Shown: piece after piece, positions 24,407 to 33,217 of the stretch | How the letters are laid out: each line of letters opens with the position of its first letter | Position numbering within the stretch: position 1 is the first letter of the stretch | Assembly: GCA_024276675.1 (NCBI GenBank) | Contig: JAJRWT010000115.1 | Coordinates: forward strand, 62,001 to 126,000 | Reading direction: 5' to 3' | Source: Myxococcota bacterium | GTDB lineage: Bacteria; Myxococcota_A; UBA796; JAFGLY01 | DNA length: 64,000 bases | Position numbers and translations under genes: made by a program | The notes under the pieces: model-generated | Told to the model about the DNA's origin: nothing | Database searches by the model: none | The model's input: the letters and a program-made list of their open reading frames with translations, nothing else

Positions 24407-27064
24407 TCAACCCACCTGCCTGTCCCGCAACCTGGTGATGATGGCAGCCAACAGCAGGAACGCCACGATGAAGCCCAACAGCACCAGGGCAAGGGTCATG
24501 GGGGCCAGTCCCGTGTCGTCGATGTCGGTGGCTTCTCGCAGGCCCAGGTTGTAGAGGTGGCCCTTCATGGGGAGCCGCCCCCCAAGCGTGACTCCGTAGG
24601 ATCTTAGCTGCTGTAGGCTTTCACCGGTCTTGAGGGCTGCATCGAAAGCAAAACGGAGTGGATTGGCCCAGGTGAACAACGCGCCCAATCCGGGTATCTC
24701 GGAGATGGGAACCATGATGGAGCTGAACGTGATCTGGGGAACCAGGATGAGCGGAAGCATTCCTATGGCCGCTTCGGATGAAGCAAAAGAGGCCGACACC
24801 AGGAGTCCCAGCGACATGCCTGTCAGGCCGGTGAGGGCCTGCACACCCCCAAGTCGCAGCAGGTCGAATCCTTCGGCGCCCAATTCCAGGTGCAGAAAGA
24901 GCATCCATGAGAGCACAAAGCACTGAAAGACGACAATGCTACCCAGGACCAGGATCTTCGAACCCAGGTAGGGGAGCATCAGGGCACCCACGCGCCTCTC
25001 GCGACGCCATATTGCCCGGTCGGAGATCAGCTCCCTCACCGAGGAGGACATTCCAAACCACGAGGAGGCCAGCGTCAGCATGAACAGAGCCGGAACCGTG
25101 GGTTTCGGGAAGGCCAGCATCATGACCATGGCCAGGAGAAGCGGTTGTGCCACGAGCACGAGCGTTCCCCAACGATCACGGAAACGCACCTTCAGATACC
25201 TGGTGGTCTGGGTATGGAGATCACGCAAGAAAGATCTGCCCCTGGGACGGGTTCTTGTCTCGGAGGAAGATTCCCCCTCGCCGGTGGTTCCGAACCCTTT
25301 TGCGGGCGCTTGCGCAGGCTCGCCCATGAAGACGCGAACCCTGTGGCCAAGTGGTCCTGACTGTTCCCGTTCCACGAGCGCCGCACGACTCAGGTATTCC
25401 CTTGTTTCGACGTACTTACGATATGCGTGATCGTCGCGGTAGGCCGCAGCCCAGGCGGGGGCCGACCGCTCGTCGAGCCTGTTGAACAGTTCGTCGGGGG
25501 TGGAAACATCGAAAAAGCTGCATGCCGCCCTGGGGGGACCGAAAAATGCCAGGTGCCCCCCCGGCAGGATTACGAGAAGATGGTCCACCTGGGCCATGAT
25601 GGCAGGACTAAGGTCGTGGGTGACGAGGAAGACGATTCGACAATCGTCGGCGAGGCTCCGAACGAGGCGCACGATCTCCTGGGCTGCTCGGGGATCCAGG
25701 CCGCTGGTGGGCTCGTCCAGGAACAGGATCTCTGTGGCGCTGGTGAGCAGCTCTTGCCCCAGGTTGACCCGTTTTCGCTGACCACCAGATATGCCACGCC
25801 GGTTCACATCCCCCACAATGCTGTGGCGGATCTCCTGAATGTCCAGCTTTTGCAAGACACGATCAACGGCTCGTTGCAGTTCCGGTCCCTTGACATCACG
25901 AGGAAAACGGAGCTTCGCTGCAAGATAGAGAGACTCCTCGACCCGAAGCTGCGGATGGATCAGGTCGTCCTGGGGCACAATGCCCACCATGCTGCGTTCG
26001 TATTCCAGCAAGGCATGGAAATCCGTTCCATTCAAGAGCACTTCGCCGCTGTCTGCCGGAGCTGTTCCATTGATAGCGTTGATGAGGGTGGTCTTGCCTG
26101 ATCCGGATGGACCCACCAGGGCTATTACTTCTCCCGAGTAGACCGTGAAGCTCACGTCCGAGAGGAGGCGTATCTCGGCTGTGCGGGTCTGGATGGTTCT
26201 CTTCAAGTGACGAATAGTGAGCGTGGAAAATGACTCGGCGGTCTTCCCCTTCAGAAAGCGCTGGTCCTCGGACAGCCAGAGAGAAAAAGGTCCAATGCTC
26301 AACATCTGCCCCGGCACGAAGGGAGCGGACTGGATCGGTTCACCATCCAACAGGGTGGGGCGACCACTTCCAGCATCCACGACCCGCCACCCATCGCCGG
26401 TCTTGACCAGGCGGGCGTGCACAGGTGCCACCTGCGGATCAACCAGGACCACGGCATTGGAGGGTTTTCTACCGATGGACAGGCTTTCCTGGTCCAGTGC
26501 AAAGCGGTGTTCACCGCTATCGTGGGCGGGATCGTACTCCCAGAGAAGATGACCGAAGTAGCGGTCATCGATTCCCAGCGCATCTGCGGCGGATTGGAGA
26601 TCATAGAGCACACGGGAATCCATGGCTCCACCAGTGCTGGTGATGGACAGCAGGGCATCCAGCATGAAAAGCGCGTCCCTGGAGCCGTGCTTGTTGGAAA
26701 AACCACGAAGGTCCAGGCTGTGTTGGTCTTCTTTGACCAACCTGGATGCCGCTTCCGGCCCGAATCGAGCCTCATAGGCCGCCAGCTCCAGCTCGCCGAC
26801 GGCAGCGATGTTTTCTGATTCGCATACCTGCCGCAACACCCCTGCTAGAGGTGCAGCAGGCAGGTTTGTCCGCAAAGACAGTCTTTCCGCGAGATTCCTG
26901 TACTTGCCCTGGGCGGTAGAGGAATGGAACGAGGATACCGTGTTCAATGCCTGGATGAAATCCGTGATGAACTGCAGCAGCGGACGTGCGACATGCAGGC
27001 CATGGCTGGCAAAGGCGCCTGCCAGGCGGTTTTCCAGGCGACTTGGTTCCTGTCCCGTGTTCAC
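24407..27064 (-). CDS. ABCG-type ABC transporter with TerB-like and FHA domains
   Basis: The 885-residue single polypeptide has, in order, a TerB-like helical N-terminus (about 25-175, with LFMLDALLSITSTGGAMDSR), an FHA domain (186-265: LSIGRKPSNAVVLVDPQVAP, VHARLV), an ATPase domain (285-500) and an ABC-2 type permease (about 620-885, six membrane segments). The ATPase shows GPSGSGKTT Walker A, SGGQRKR signature and LFLDEPTSGLDP Walker B. This matches the eukaryotic-like ABCG half-transporter arrangement found in cyanobacteria and myxobacteria. The FHA domain suggests control by phosphothreonine. Substrate is unknown. The start is GTG 27064 with a weak ribosome site. Confidence 0.85.
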   Translation of the reverse strand: MNTGQEPSRLENRLAGAFASHGLHVARPLLQFITDFIQALNTVSSFHSSTAQGKYRNLAERLSLRTNLPAAPLAGVLRQVCESENIAAVGELELAAYEARFGPEAASRLVKEDQHSLDLRGFSNKHGSRDALFMLDALLSITSTGGAMDSRVLYDLQSAADALGIDDRYFGHLLWEYDPAHDSGEHRFALDQESLSIGRKPSNAVVLVDPQVAPVHARLVKTGDGWRVVDAGSGRPTLLDGEPIQSAPFVPGQMLSIGPFSLWLSEDQRFLKGKTAESFSTLTIRHLKRTIQTRTAEIRLLSDVSFTVYSGEVIALVGPSGSGKTTLINAINGTAPADSGEVLLNGTDFHALLEYERSMVGIVPQDDLIHPQLRVEESLYLAAKLRFPRDVKGPELQRAVDRVLQKLDIQEIRHSIVGDVNRRGISGGQRKRVNLGQELLTSATEILFLDEPTSGLDPRAAQEIVRLVRSLADDCRIVFLVTHDLSPAIMAQVDHLLVILPGGHLAFFGPPRAACSFFDVSTPDELFNRLDERSAPAWAAAYRDDHAYRKYVETREYLSRAALVEREQSGPLGHRVRVFMGEPAQAPAKGFGTTGEGESSSETRTRPRGRSFLRDLHTQTTRYLKVRFRDRWGTLVLVAQPLLLAMVMMLAFPKPTVPALFMLTLASSWFGMSSSVRELISDRAIWRRERRVGALMLPYLGSKILVLGSIVVFQCFVLSWMLFLHLELGAEGFDLLRLGGVQALTGLTGMSLGLLVSASFASSEAAIGMLPLILVPQITFSSIMVPISEIPGLGALFTWANPLRFAFDAALKTGESLQQLRSYGVTLGGRLPMKGHLYNLGLREATDIDDTGLAPMTLALVLLGFIVAFLLLAAIITRLRDRQVG

Positions 27065-27285
27065 GTCAAGCCGTAATGGTTAAGGTGTGCGGTGAATACC
27101 CGGGCGCGCCATTCCCGTATGATACGCGCTCCCGATAGCTGTTCCATGGCATCCAGCATGAATCAGGATGAACATGGCATGGGTGATTCCCCTACCGGAG
27201 TTCCCGCGCAGGGTGGGGGCAGGTGGGGATCAGATGCCATCCACGATTTCCGAAGCAAGATGTACGCGGATGGATTCCCCGGGGG

Positions 27286-27801
27286 TTACCTGTAGGTCAC
27301 TGCCACGGCGACCGTACCCTTCTGGGCACTGGAGCCCTTCTTGGCCTGGACTCTTTCCATGGCGTGCACCGCCAGGTAGTAGGTGTCGGTCTGAGTGGGT
27401 TGAAAATTGATCACCGGCTGCCGATCCTGGGAATCTTCTTGCACCACCAGCCGCCCGTCGGCGTCGTAGAGAACCAGGTCAACGTTCTTCATGCTCTTGT
27501 CTCCGCAGGCCAGGATCTGGTACTGGTGTTCCTTGTAGAAGGTCATCAGGTAGATCCGGTGCTCGGTTTCCGAGAGCCGCGCCTTGGAGATGGTTCGAAC
27601 CGCCCAACCCTGGGGATAGGCGTTCCAGATCTTTTCGCGAACGCAGTTGTCTACGGCGTTGACCTGGGCCTGGCATTCCGAGACCAGGGACCTCGGCAAC
27701 GGCAGGTCGCCGGGTCCAGCAGAATCCAGAGTAAGGCCAACCACCACCATGCCCAGCAGGACGGTAGGCACCGCGAGAACATTCATCATCGCCTTGTTCA
27801 T
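27286..27801 (-). CDS. Secreted protein of unknown function
   Basis: The 171-residue protein begins MNKAMMNVLAVPTVLLGMVV, a signal peptide or anchor. The C-terminal half (VDLVLYDADGRLVVQED, PTQTDTYYLAVHAME) resembles pre-peptidase C-terminal-type beta domains, in which a body of strands ends in a YYLxV motif. Four cysteines (two near 50-60) may form disulfides. GGGGAAT precedes ATG 27801, and the preceding lipoprotein stop is only ten bases away, so the two are co-translated. No catalytic motif seen. Confidence 0.65.
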   Translation of the reverse strand: MNKAMMNVLAVPTVLLGMVVVGLTLDSAGPGDLPLPRSLVSECQAQVNAVDNCVREKIWNAYPQGWAVRTISKARLSETEHRIYLMTFYKEHQYQILACGDKSMKNVDLVLYDADGRLVVQEDSQDRQPVINFQPTQTDTYYLAVHAMERVQAKKGSSAQKGTVAVAVTYR

Positions 27802-27811
27802 CGATATTCCC

Positions 27812-28684
27812 CTAGAGCATAGCAAGAACGGAATCGGTTGCTACTTGGATGGTCTTTACGTCGTCTTCAGTGAGAGTGGGCTTCCTGGTGACATCCAGAA
27901 GCGTGGTAAGGGTTTGCTCGAGTCTGGCGATGACTTCGTCGGGTACGCGGTCCTCACCATCAGTTCTGACGAACTCGAGGAAATACTCTACCACGTCGGG
28001 CTGCTTCAACAGAGCGTCGGCCGCTTCGTACTTGCCCGAGTTGCGAATAGCGGTGGCCACCAGGTTGGCGCCTTCGAGCCAACTCCCAGCTTGAATCAGC
28101 GGAACGCATTTGGGTCCTGCTTCGTACTCGATCTCGGGAATCGCCGCCCCGGAAAGCTCGTCCACGTTCATGACGAGATCGTCCCTGGTGACAGCTTCGT
28201 TCTGGATCTTGGATACAAGCTCGTCGATTGTGACCTGTACGTCGTTTCCAGCTCCAAGGGCATCGAGCCCCTGGGCGATCTGCTTGAAATTGCGCACCAG
28301 ATCCGCCTTTTCGGCGTTCTTCAGAGTCAGGACAACGTCTGCCACGAGTACACCAGTTCGCACGGCCACCTGATCTTTGTTGGAGACGTTGGTCTTGATG
28401 TTGCGCTTCTTCACCAGTGAAGCCAGCGAAGCGGCGATACCGTTCTTGCGCAGGGCAGACTGCATCTCGGCCGGTGAAGGGGTCAGGGCTTCGTCGGTGG
28501 CTTCTTTCTTGAGAGTGGCCAGGTCAAGAGCCATTGGACGAGCTGGCTGCTGGACGGCTTTGGCTGGCTCTGGAGTTTGCTGCTTGGTTACCGGGGCTTC
28601 GTCGACGGTTCCTCCGCCGCATCCAGCCAGCGATAGCGCACAGAGCAGCGCTCCGGCCAACGTCAGGGGTCTGCCTGGTGTCAT
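27812..28684 (-). CDS. Lipoprotein of unknown function
   Basis: The 290-residue product has a lipoprotein signal peptide ending LAGC (Cys22), a short Pro/Gln-rich linker, and then a helical domain of about 230 residues rich in Leu, Val and Asp without known motifs. GGAGGA lies before ATG 28684. The ATG overlaps the stop of the cNMP-binding methyltransferase-like gene by four bases (ATGA), so it belongs to that operon. No domain is recognised; placement suggests a structural or envelope role. Confidence 0.68.
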   Translation of the reverse strand: MTPGRPLTLAGALLCALSLAGCGGGTVDEAPVTKQQTPEPAKAVQQPARPMALDLATLKKEATDEALTPSPAEMQSALRKNGIAASLASLVKKRNIKTNVSNKDQVAVRTGVLVADVVLTLKNAEKADLVRNFKQIAQGLDALGAGNDVQVTIDELVSKIQNEAVTRDDLVMNVDELSGAAIPEIEYEAGPKCVPLIQAGSWLEGANLVATAIRNSGKYEAADALLKQPDVVEYFLEFVRTDGEDRVPDEVIARLEQTLTTLLDVTRKPTLTEDDVKTIQVATDSVLAML

Positions 28685-30204
28685 GGGTTTTTCCTCCGGG
28701 GATGGTATGGAACCAGGGTTGGGAGCTTTCTTATCACAGACTTTTTCTTCGGGGACCGGGTTTTTTGCATGGGAGCGGCTGCCATGTTTCCAGCCAGGAT
28801 GACAAAACCCGACGCTCCATCGCCATAGAGCTTCAGGAATCGATAACCCGCAGAGGAGAAAATAGCCTTCAGGGAATCAGCGGAACGTCGAATGAAAGGC
28901 CAACCCAGCAGATGTTCCCAGGTTGGAGCGTCGGGCGTAGGGCCGGCAGCGACTGCCAGGAGGCGCCCGTTTTTTGAAATCAACAGCCCAAGGTTGCGCA
29001 GGGCAGCGATCGCCACCTGCGAAGGCAAATAGTCCAGGAGCGAAAGAGCGATCACCAGGTCCTGTTCCTTGAAGTGACGGAGCGCACGCCCGCCAGACAG
29101 GTCCACGAGCCTGTCGTGAACATAACGGATGTGTAGCGGAGATTGCCAGCGCTCCAGGGCCAATCCCAACCTTTCGATGGCAGGCCTTTCGGCCTCGACA
29201 AAGGTGAGGTCGCCTTCTCGGTCTTCGAGCAGCCTGTAGATTTCCATGGCCACTCCGGCTACTCCGGTGTTCAGCAACAGAACACGAAGGCTGCCGGGAT
29301 GCCCCTGGATAGTTTTTTTTACCACCTGCACGAGCCTGTGGTTGCGAATTCTGATGCCCCGAGGGAAGGGTAGGTCCAGCAGCCAGGTGTCCACGGCATG
29401 CCCCAGTGAACCCTCTCCCATGGGTTCCGCAGCCAGCAGATGTTCCATGACCCGGGAACCACCGACGAGGCCCTCGGGCCTGGAAAGGCACAGCTCAGCC
29501 GTGGTGGATTGTAGTAGATAGGGGTTGACGGACTGGGAGACATGCCGCACTGCGTTCACAAGCTCTGCCCGGTCCCTGCAATCTGCAGAAAGCCTCCCGA
29601 GACCTTCCGACAACGCATCCAGGCAAGCCACCAGGTCTTTCTGAGCCTCGACAGAAGAGGGATTTCTTCGAAGGGCCAGATCCACCGAGGCCAATCCATC
29701 CATGGCTTCCCTGGCGATGGACCTGGCCAGTGCTCCGATGTTGTCGGCTGCAGAGGCATCGGCCCTTCCGAAACGCCCAAACGCCCCCACCACCGCACTT
29801 GCATTGATCTCACGAAGCCTGTCGGAGATCTCCGATGCCATGGACTTCCAGAACTCGGCCGCAAAGCTGGGGTGGGTGTCCAAAAGCCTGTTGAGTGAGG
29901 AGCGGGGCCAACGAGTGACCACGCAGCCATGTCCGGCCACGACGTCGGCCGACCGAGGAGATCCATCCAGAAAGGCGAGTTCCCCCAGCAGCTCACCCGG
30001 GCCCACCAGGTCCAGCACGACCTCGGGACGGGAGCGATTGTCGATGACCTCGAGCTGCCCTCGCTCCACGCGAAACACATCTCCTCCGGGATCTCCCCTT
30101 TTCATGAGCATCTGCCCCGGTTCGAGCCCGATGCTATCTCCTATCTGCTCCAGGAGTTGACGCCCCTCGGGAGACAGTCGCTGAAGAAAATCTGTGTGTG
30201 CCAT
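28681..30204 (-). CDS. Cyclic-nucleotide-binding-domain protein with SAM-methyltransferase-like C-terminus
   Basis: The 507-residue protein starts MAHTDFLQRLSPEGRQLLEQ and has a cNMP-binding beta-roll at about 12-125, seen in LMKRGDPGGDVFRVERGQLE and GELLGELAFLDGSPRSADVV. A helical linker follows. The C-terminal part (about 285-470) looks like a class I methyltransferase: LRVLLLNTGVAGVAMEIYRL, then a FVEAERPAIERL acidic strand end. A very basic tail (RSPKKKSVIRKL) closes it. The start at 30204 with GGGAAC is preferred to GTG 30225. Methyl transfer would then be gated by a nucleotide signal, but neither ligand nor substrate can be read. Confidence 0.72.
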   Translation of the reverse strand: MAHTDFLQRLSPEGRQLLEQIGDSIGLEPGQMLMKRGDPGGDVFRVERGQLEVIDNRSRPEVVLDLVGPGELLGELAFLDGSPRSADVVAGHGCVVTRWPRSSLNRLLDTHPSFAAEFWKSMASEISDRLREINASAVVGAFGRFGRADASAADNIGALARSIAREAMDGLASVDLALRRNPSSVEAQKDLVACLDALSEGLGRLSADCRDRAELVNAVRHVSQSVNPYLLQSTTAELCLSRPEGLVGGSRVMEHLLAAEPMGEGSLGHAVDTWLLDLPFPRGIRIRNHRLVQVVKKTIQGHPGSLRVLLLNTGVAGVAMEIYRLLEDREGDLTFVEAERPAIERLGLALERWQSPLHIRYVHDRLVDLSGGRALRHFKEQDLVIALSLLDYLPSQVAIAALRNLGLLISKNGRLLAVAAGPTPDAPTWEHLLGWPFIRRSADSLKAIFSSAGYRFLKLYGDGASGFVILAGNMAAAPMQKTRSPKKKSVIRKLPTLVPYHPRRKNP

Positions 30205-30442
30205 CGAGTTCCCACTAACGCCCACCGGGCCATCGAGGCAATTCCCCGGGAAGTGCTTTCTTTGGAATAGCGACCAATCGGACCAAAATTTCAGGATGGG
30301 AACGTGTTAGTGGAGCGAACGAAAGATGAGTGTACCACTGATGTCGTATACTCCGAGCCCTCCACATTCAACAGCAGCTTCGTGCCATTTGGAAAACCCC
30401 GACCGCCAGTCCAAATACACGTCAATCCCAGGGAGCCCAAAG

Positions 30443-30919
30443 ATGGAAGAACTCGTAACGAAGATCATCGAAGAGCTACGGCATGCAGATGAAAACCGCA
30501 CTGAAACCCTGAAGAACGAGCTGATCCGGTTGATAGGGGCCGACCGGGGTGCGTGGGTACGGTCCTTGATCGAAGACAAGATGCGAAAAGAGGTTCTGGA
30601 GGTTCGCTGGGAGTTGGAAGAAGTCCTGGAAGCCACGGAGCCGCCCGCAAAAACACGCCCACGAAAGGGCAACCCTCCACCTCGGCAGGCTCCGGAACCA
30701 GAACCCGCAGCTCAGCGGGAAGACGGCGGCCTGGTGACCGTATACGACGATCCCAGGGGAATCCTCCTGCATCGTACCAGCGACGGGCAGAGATGGTTCT
30801 TGACCCAGCCGGACCCCAACACCGGCCAGCCCCAGACACTACAACTGAACCAACAGCAGGTGGCTTCCGTCAAGCAGCAACTCGCCGGCTCGCCATACTG
30901 GGTACTTGGAGAGCACTGA
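30443..30919 (+). CDS. Hypothetical protein, helical N-terminus and conserved-looking C-terminus
   Basis: This 158-residue protein has no signal peptide. Residues 1-55 are charged helix (ELVTKIIEELRHADENRTE), followed by a Pro-rich spacer (KTRPRKGNPPPRQAPEPEP) and a compact C-terminal part (VTVYDDPRGILLHRTSDGQR, WFLTQPDPNTG). AGGGAG lies before ATG 30443, which rules for the short start rather than 30326. It diverges from the cNMP-binding protein gene; its neighbours offer no clue to function. Confidence 0.6.
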   Translation: MEELVTKIIEELRHADENRTETLKNELIRLIGADRGAWVRSLIEDKMRKEVLEVRWELEEVLEATEPPAKTRPRKGNPPPRQAPEPEPAAQREDGGLVTVYDDPRGILLHRTSDGQRWFLTQPDPNTGQPQTLQLNQQQVASVKQQLAGSPYWVLGEH

Positions 30920-30982
30920 AAGTTCATGGGCGATGCTTAGCAGCCGCCAGATTGGGAGCTGCCAGGCAAGGTTGGAAAGACA

Positions 30983-32473
30983 ATGCATCAATCTGCCGCC
31001 AGACATGGACTCCCTGGAACCGAGTCAGGGATCGCTTCGACTGGATTACGTTTTCTTCTCCGCTCCAGGATCCTCGTGGCCATTGGCCTCATGGCTGCCT
31101 GTGGTCCGGGTAGACTGATCCACAAGGGAGACTCCTACATGGAGTTGGGTCAGATGGCATCTGCCGAGCGCACCTACCGAAAAGCTGTCCAGCAGCACCC
31201 TGGCAACGCAGCGGCACTACTGCGGCACGCCCGCTCGCTTCTCCTCATGGACGACCCCGACAGTGCCATCGCTCCGGCCAGAGCTGCTCTGGAAGCGGGA
31301 TTGGACGAAGCCCTACCCATACTTGTCGAAGCCTGCCTGGGAACAGGACGTCTTGAAGACGCGCAGAACCTCATCCAGGAATCTCTTCACCAGGACCCGC
31401 GAGACCAGTCGCTTCTGCTTCTCAAGGCACGCCTTCAGCTCGCCCGGAACGACCTTCCCTCCGCAATACAGACACTGGAACAGGGCCTGGATGATGTCCT
31501 GGCCACCGCAGAGGCCAGCGCATTCCAGGCCTGGCTCAAGGCCCGCGCCGGTATCTCGGATCAGGCCATCGAACTGGCTCGGGGCGCCATGACCGAGTAC
31601 CTCTCGGCCAACATTACGGAACCCTGGGTACAAGCTAGGATATTGGGCGATATTGCCTCCACTTTCCATATTGCCGGTCAGGACCAGGCCCGCCTGGAGG
31701 CCGTCTCGGAGTTCCGCACATTGAAAGCAGGAGACATCGACAGAGTCGAATCCAGGGCAAAGCACGCCTACAGGAACGGCGATACGGAAGCTGCCATCCG
31801 CATGCAGGCCTGGGCCGCTGCATGCAGACCACAGGCCGGTCGCACGCTCCTCCTCTTGGGTCGGTTATTGCTGGAAAAGGGTGAAAACACCCTCGCGCTG
31901 CGTTTTCTCAGCGAATCCATCACCGCAGATCCCTTCCTCTACGACTCAAGCTTCGATGATGCTCGACAGGACGACTCTTCGCGTGTGAGAAGAGGCTACC
32001 ACAAGGTGAGCAATGCAGAGCTTGCCACGGCCTTGAAGCCGCTTGCCGAAGCGTTCGCCAAGACTGGCCAACCAGCCAGGGCAGCGTCCGCTCTCCAGCA
32101 GGCGCTCATCCTTGAAGGCAACGAAGATCCATCCCTCTGGCTCGAGGTTGGCAGGTCATGGGTCGCGGGAAGCGACTACCTGCGGGCCATGGCAGTGGTG
32201 AACCGAGTGCTCACGGAAAACAAGCGGAACGTGCCCGCCCACCTCCTGGCGGTTGACATCGCAACCCGCATGAACCAACCAACGATTGCCATCAACCATG
32301 CGCAACTGGCGTGGTGGTCCGATACCACGAGAGTGGAATCGGCCCTGTTGCTGGGGCATCTCCTGGAAGAGCAGGGCGATTTGTCCCGGGCACGCAAGCT
32401 CTACGACGAAGCGCTTCGCCTGCACCCGGAGGAAGAGCAGCTCAGGGCGCTGCGCGACTCCCTGGGCAGATAG
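30983..32473 (+). CDS. TPR-repeat lipoprotein
   Basis: The 496-residue product has a leader ending in LMAACGPG, with the lipobox Cys near residue 40. A tetratricopeptide array follows to the end. Recognisable units include LIHKGDSYMELGQMASAERT, ALLRHARSLLLMDDPDSAI, NLIQESLHQDPRDQSLLLLK and the last GHLLEEQGDLSRARKLYDEA. TPR lipoproteins of this kind scaffold envelope complexes or secretion systems. The start at 30983 gives a basic region before the hydrophobic core. Convergent with the TerB-like gene. Confidence 0.7.
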   Translation: MHQSAARHGLPGTESGIASTGLRFLLRSRILVAIGLMAACGPGRLIHKGDSYMELGQMASAERTYRKAVQQHPGNAAALLRHARSLLLMDDPDSAIAPARAALEAGLDEALPILVEACLGTGRLEDAQNLIQESLHQDPRDQSLLLLKARLQLARNDLPSAIQTLEQGLDDVLATAEASAFQAWLKARAGISDQAIELARGAMTEYLSANITEPWVQARILGDIASTFHIAGQDQARLEAVSEFRTLKAGDIDRVESRAKHAYRNGDTEAAIRMQAWAAACRPQAGRTLLLLGRLLLEKGENTLALRFLSESITADPFLYDSSFDDARQDDSSRVRRGYHKVSNAELATALKPLAEAFAKTGQPARAASALQQALILEGNEDPSLWLEVGRSWVAGSDYLRAMAVVNRVLTENKRNVPAHLLAVDIATRMNQPTIAINHAQLAWWSDTTRVESALLLGHLLEEQGDLSRARKLYDEALRLHPEEEQLRALRDSLGR

Positions 32474-32574
32474 CTCGAGGCCCCGATCCTAGGGCTGGCG
32501 CTGGGAGTACATCGCCCTTCGACGGCCGCTGGAAACTGGCAACGAGCGGCACGCGAGAAGTCCCGCGGCTGCCG

Positions 32575-32961
32575 CTACCGCGAGAGTTCCCTGACGGCGC
32601 TGCGTAGCTCGGCAAAGACCGCTCGCTCCAACTCAGCCAGGCGGCTGGCAGATATTCCCAGCCCATGGGCAATATCGCTCACCAACCGAGCCTCGGAGAT
32701 GTCGTACCTGCCATCCAGAAGCGCAACGTGGACGCAAGCACGCACGAAGAGTTCCCCATGGGGCCAGAGAGCGTCCAGCGAAGCAGGCGCTGGTTCTTCA
32801 TCGGCCTGGACGGACCCGGCACCCACGAGATCGCGTATTGCATCGAAAACGGCCTTGTCAACGGAGCCGCCGGTCTGGGCCACGCGGAAAAGCTCCCTCT
32901 GGAACAGGCCCGCCAGGAGGGGACTCAGATCAGCGTTCGCTATGTCGTCGGAAAGAGCCAT
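32575..32961 (-). CDS. TerB-like hypothetical protein
   Basis: This is a 128-residue helical protein. The segment VRACVHVALLDGRYDISEAR, followed by LVSDIAHGLGISASRLAELE, is typical of the tellurite-resistance TerB fold, in which an acidic DGxxxxxE pattern binds divalent metal. The chosen start (MALSDDIANADL) is a guess; the frame extends to 33039 and another ATG lies at 33021. The gene is alone, convergent with the TPR lipoprotein. A role in metal or envelope stress is only suggested by the family. Confidence 0.55.
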   Translation of the reverse strand: MALSDDIANADLSPLLAGLFQRELFRVAQTGGSVDKAVFDAIRDLVGAGSVQADEEPAPASLDALWPHGELFVRACVHVALLDGRYDISEARLVSDIAHGLGISASRLAELERAVFAELRSAVRELSR

Positions 32962-33217
32962 CTCAAGAGTTCCCGGGTACATGGAGGGCAGGCCGTGGAA
33001 TAATCTACGACAACGATCCATGGCCGCAGAGCATACCATGGCCGTTTCATTTCAGAAAATGGCCCCATTCCAGAGTTACATCTGATATACCTCGATACTC
33101 ACAACCTTGCGATGATCGTGTCATGACCTGCTCGAACTTCGATACACATGGAACTGGCTGGTCAAAACCCACCACAGATTCAGCATACCTTATCTGGCAG
33201 GTAACAGGAGGAAGTTG

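Noticed and set aside
30289..30303. TTTCAGGATGGGAAC, one mismatch from the end of the 57.5-kb palindrome
   Set aside because: No second arm beyond a 7-base GTTCCCA near 30209 and no nested stem was found, so it is not called a further copy.
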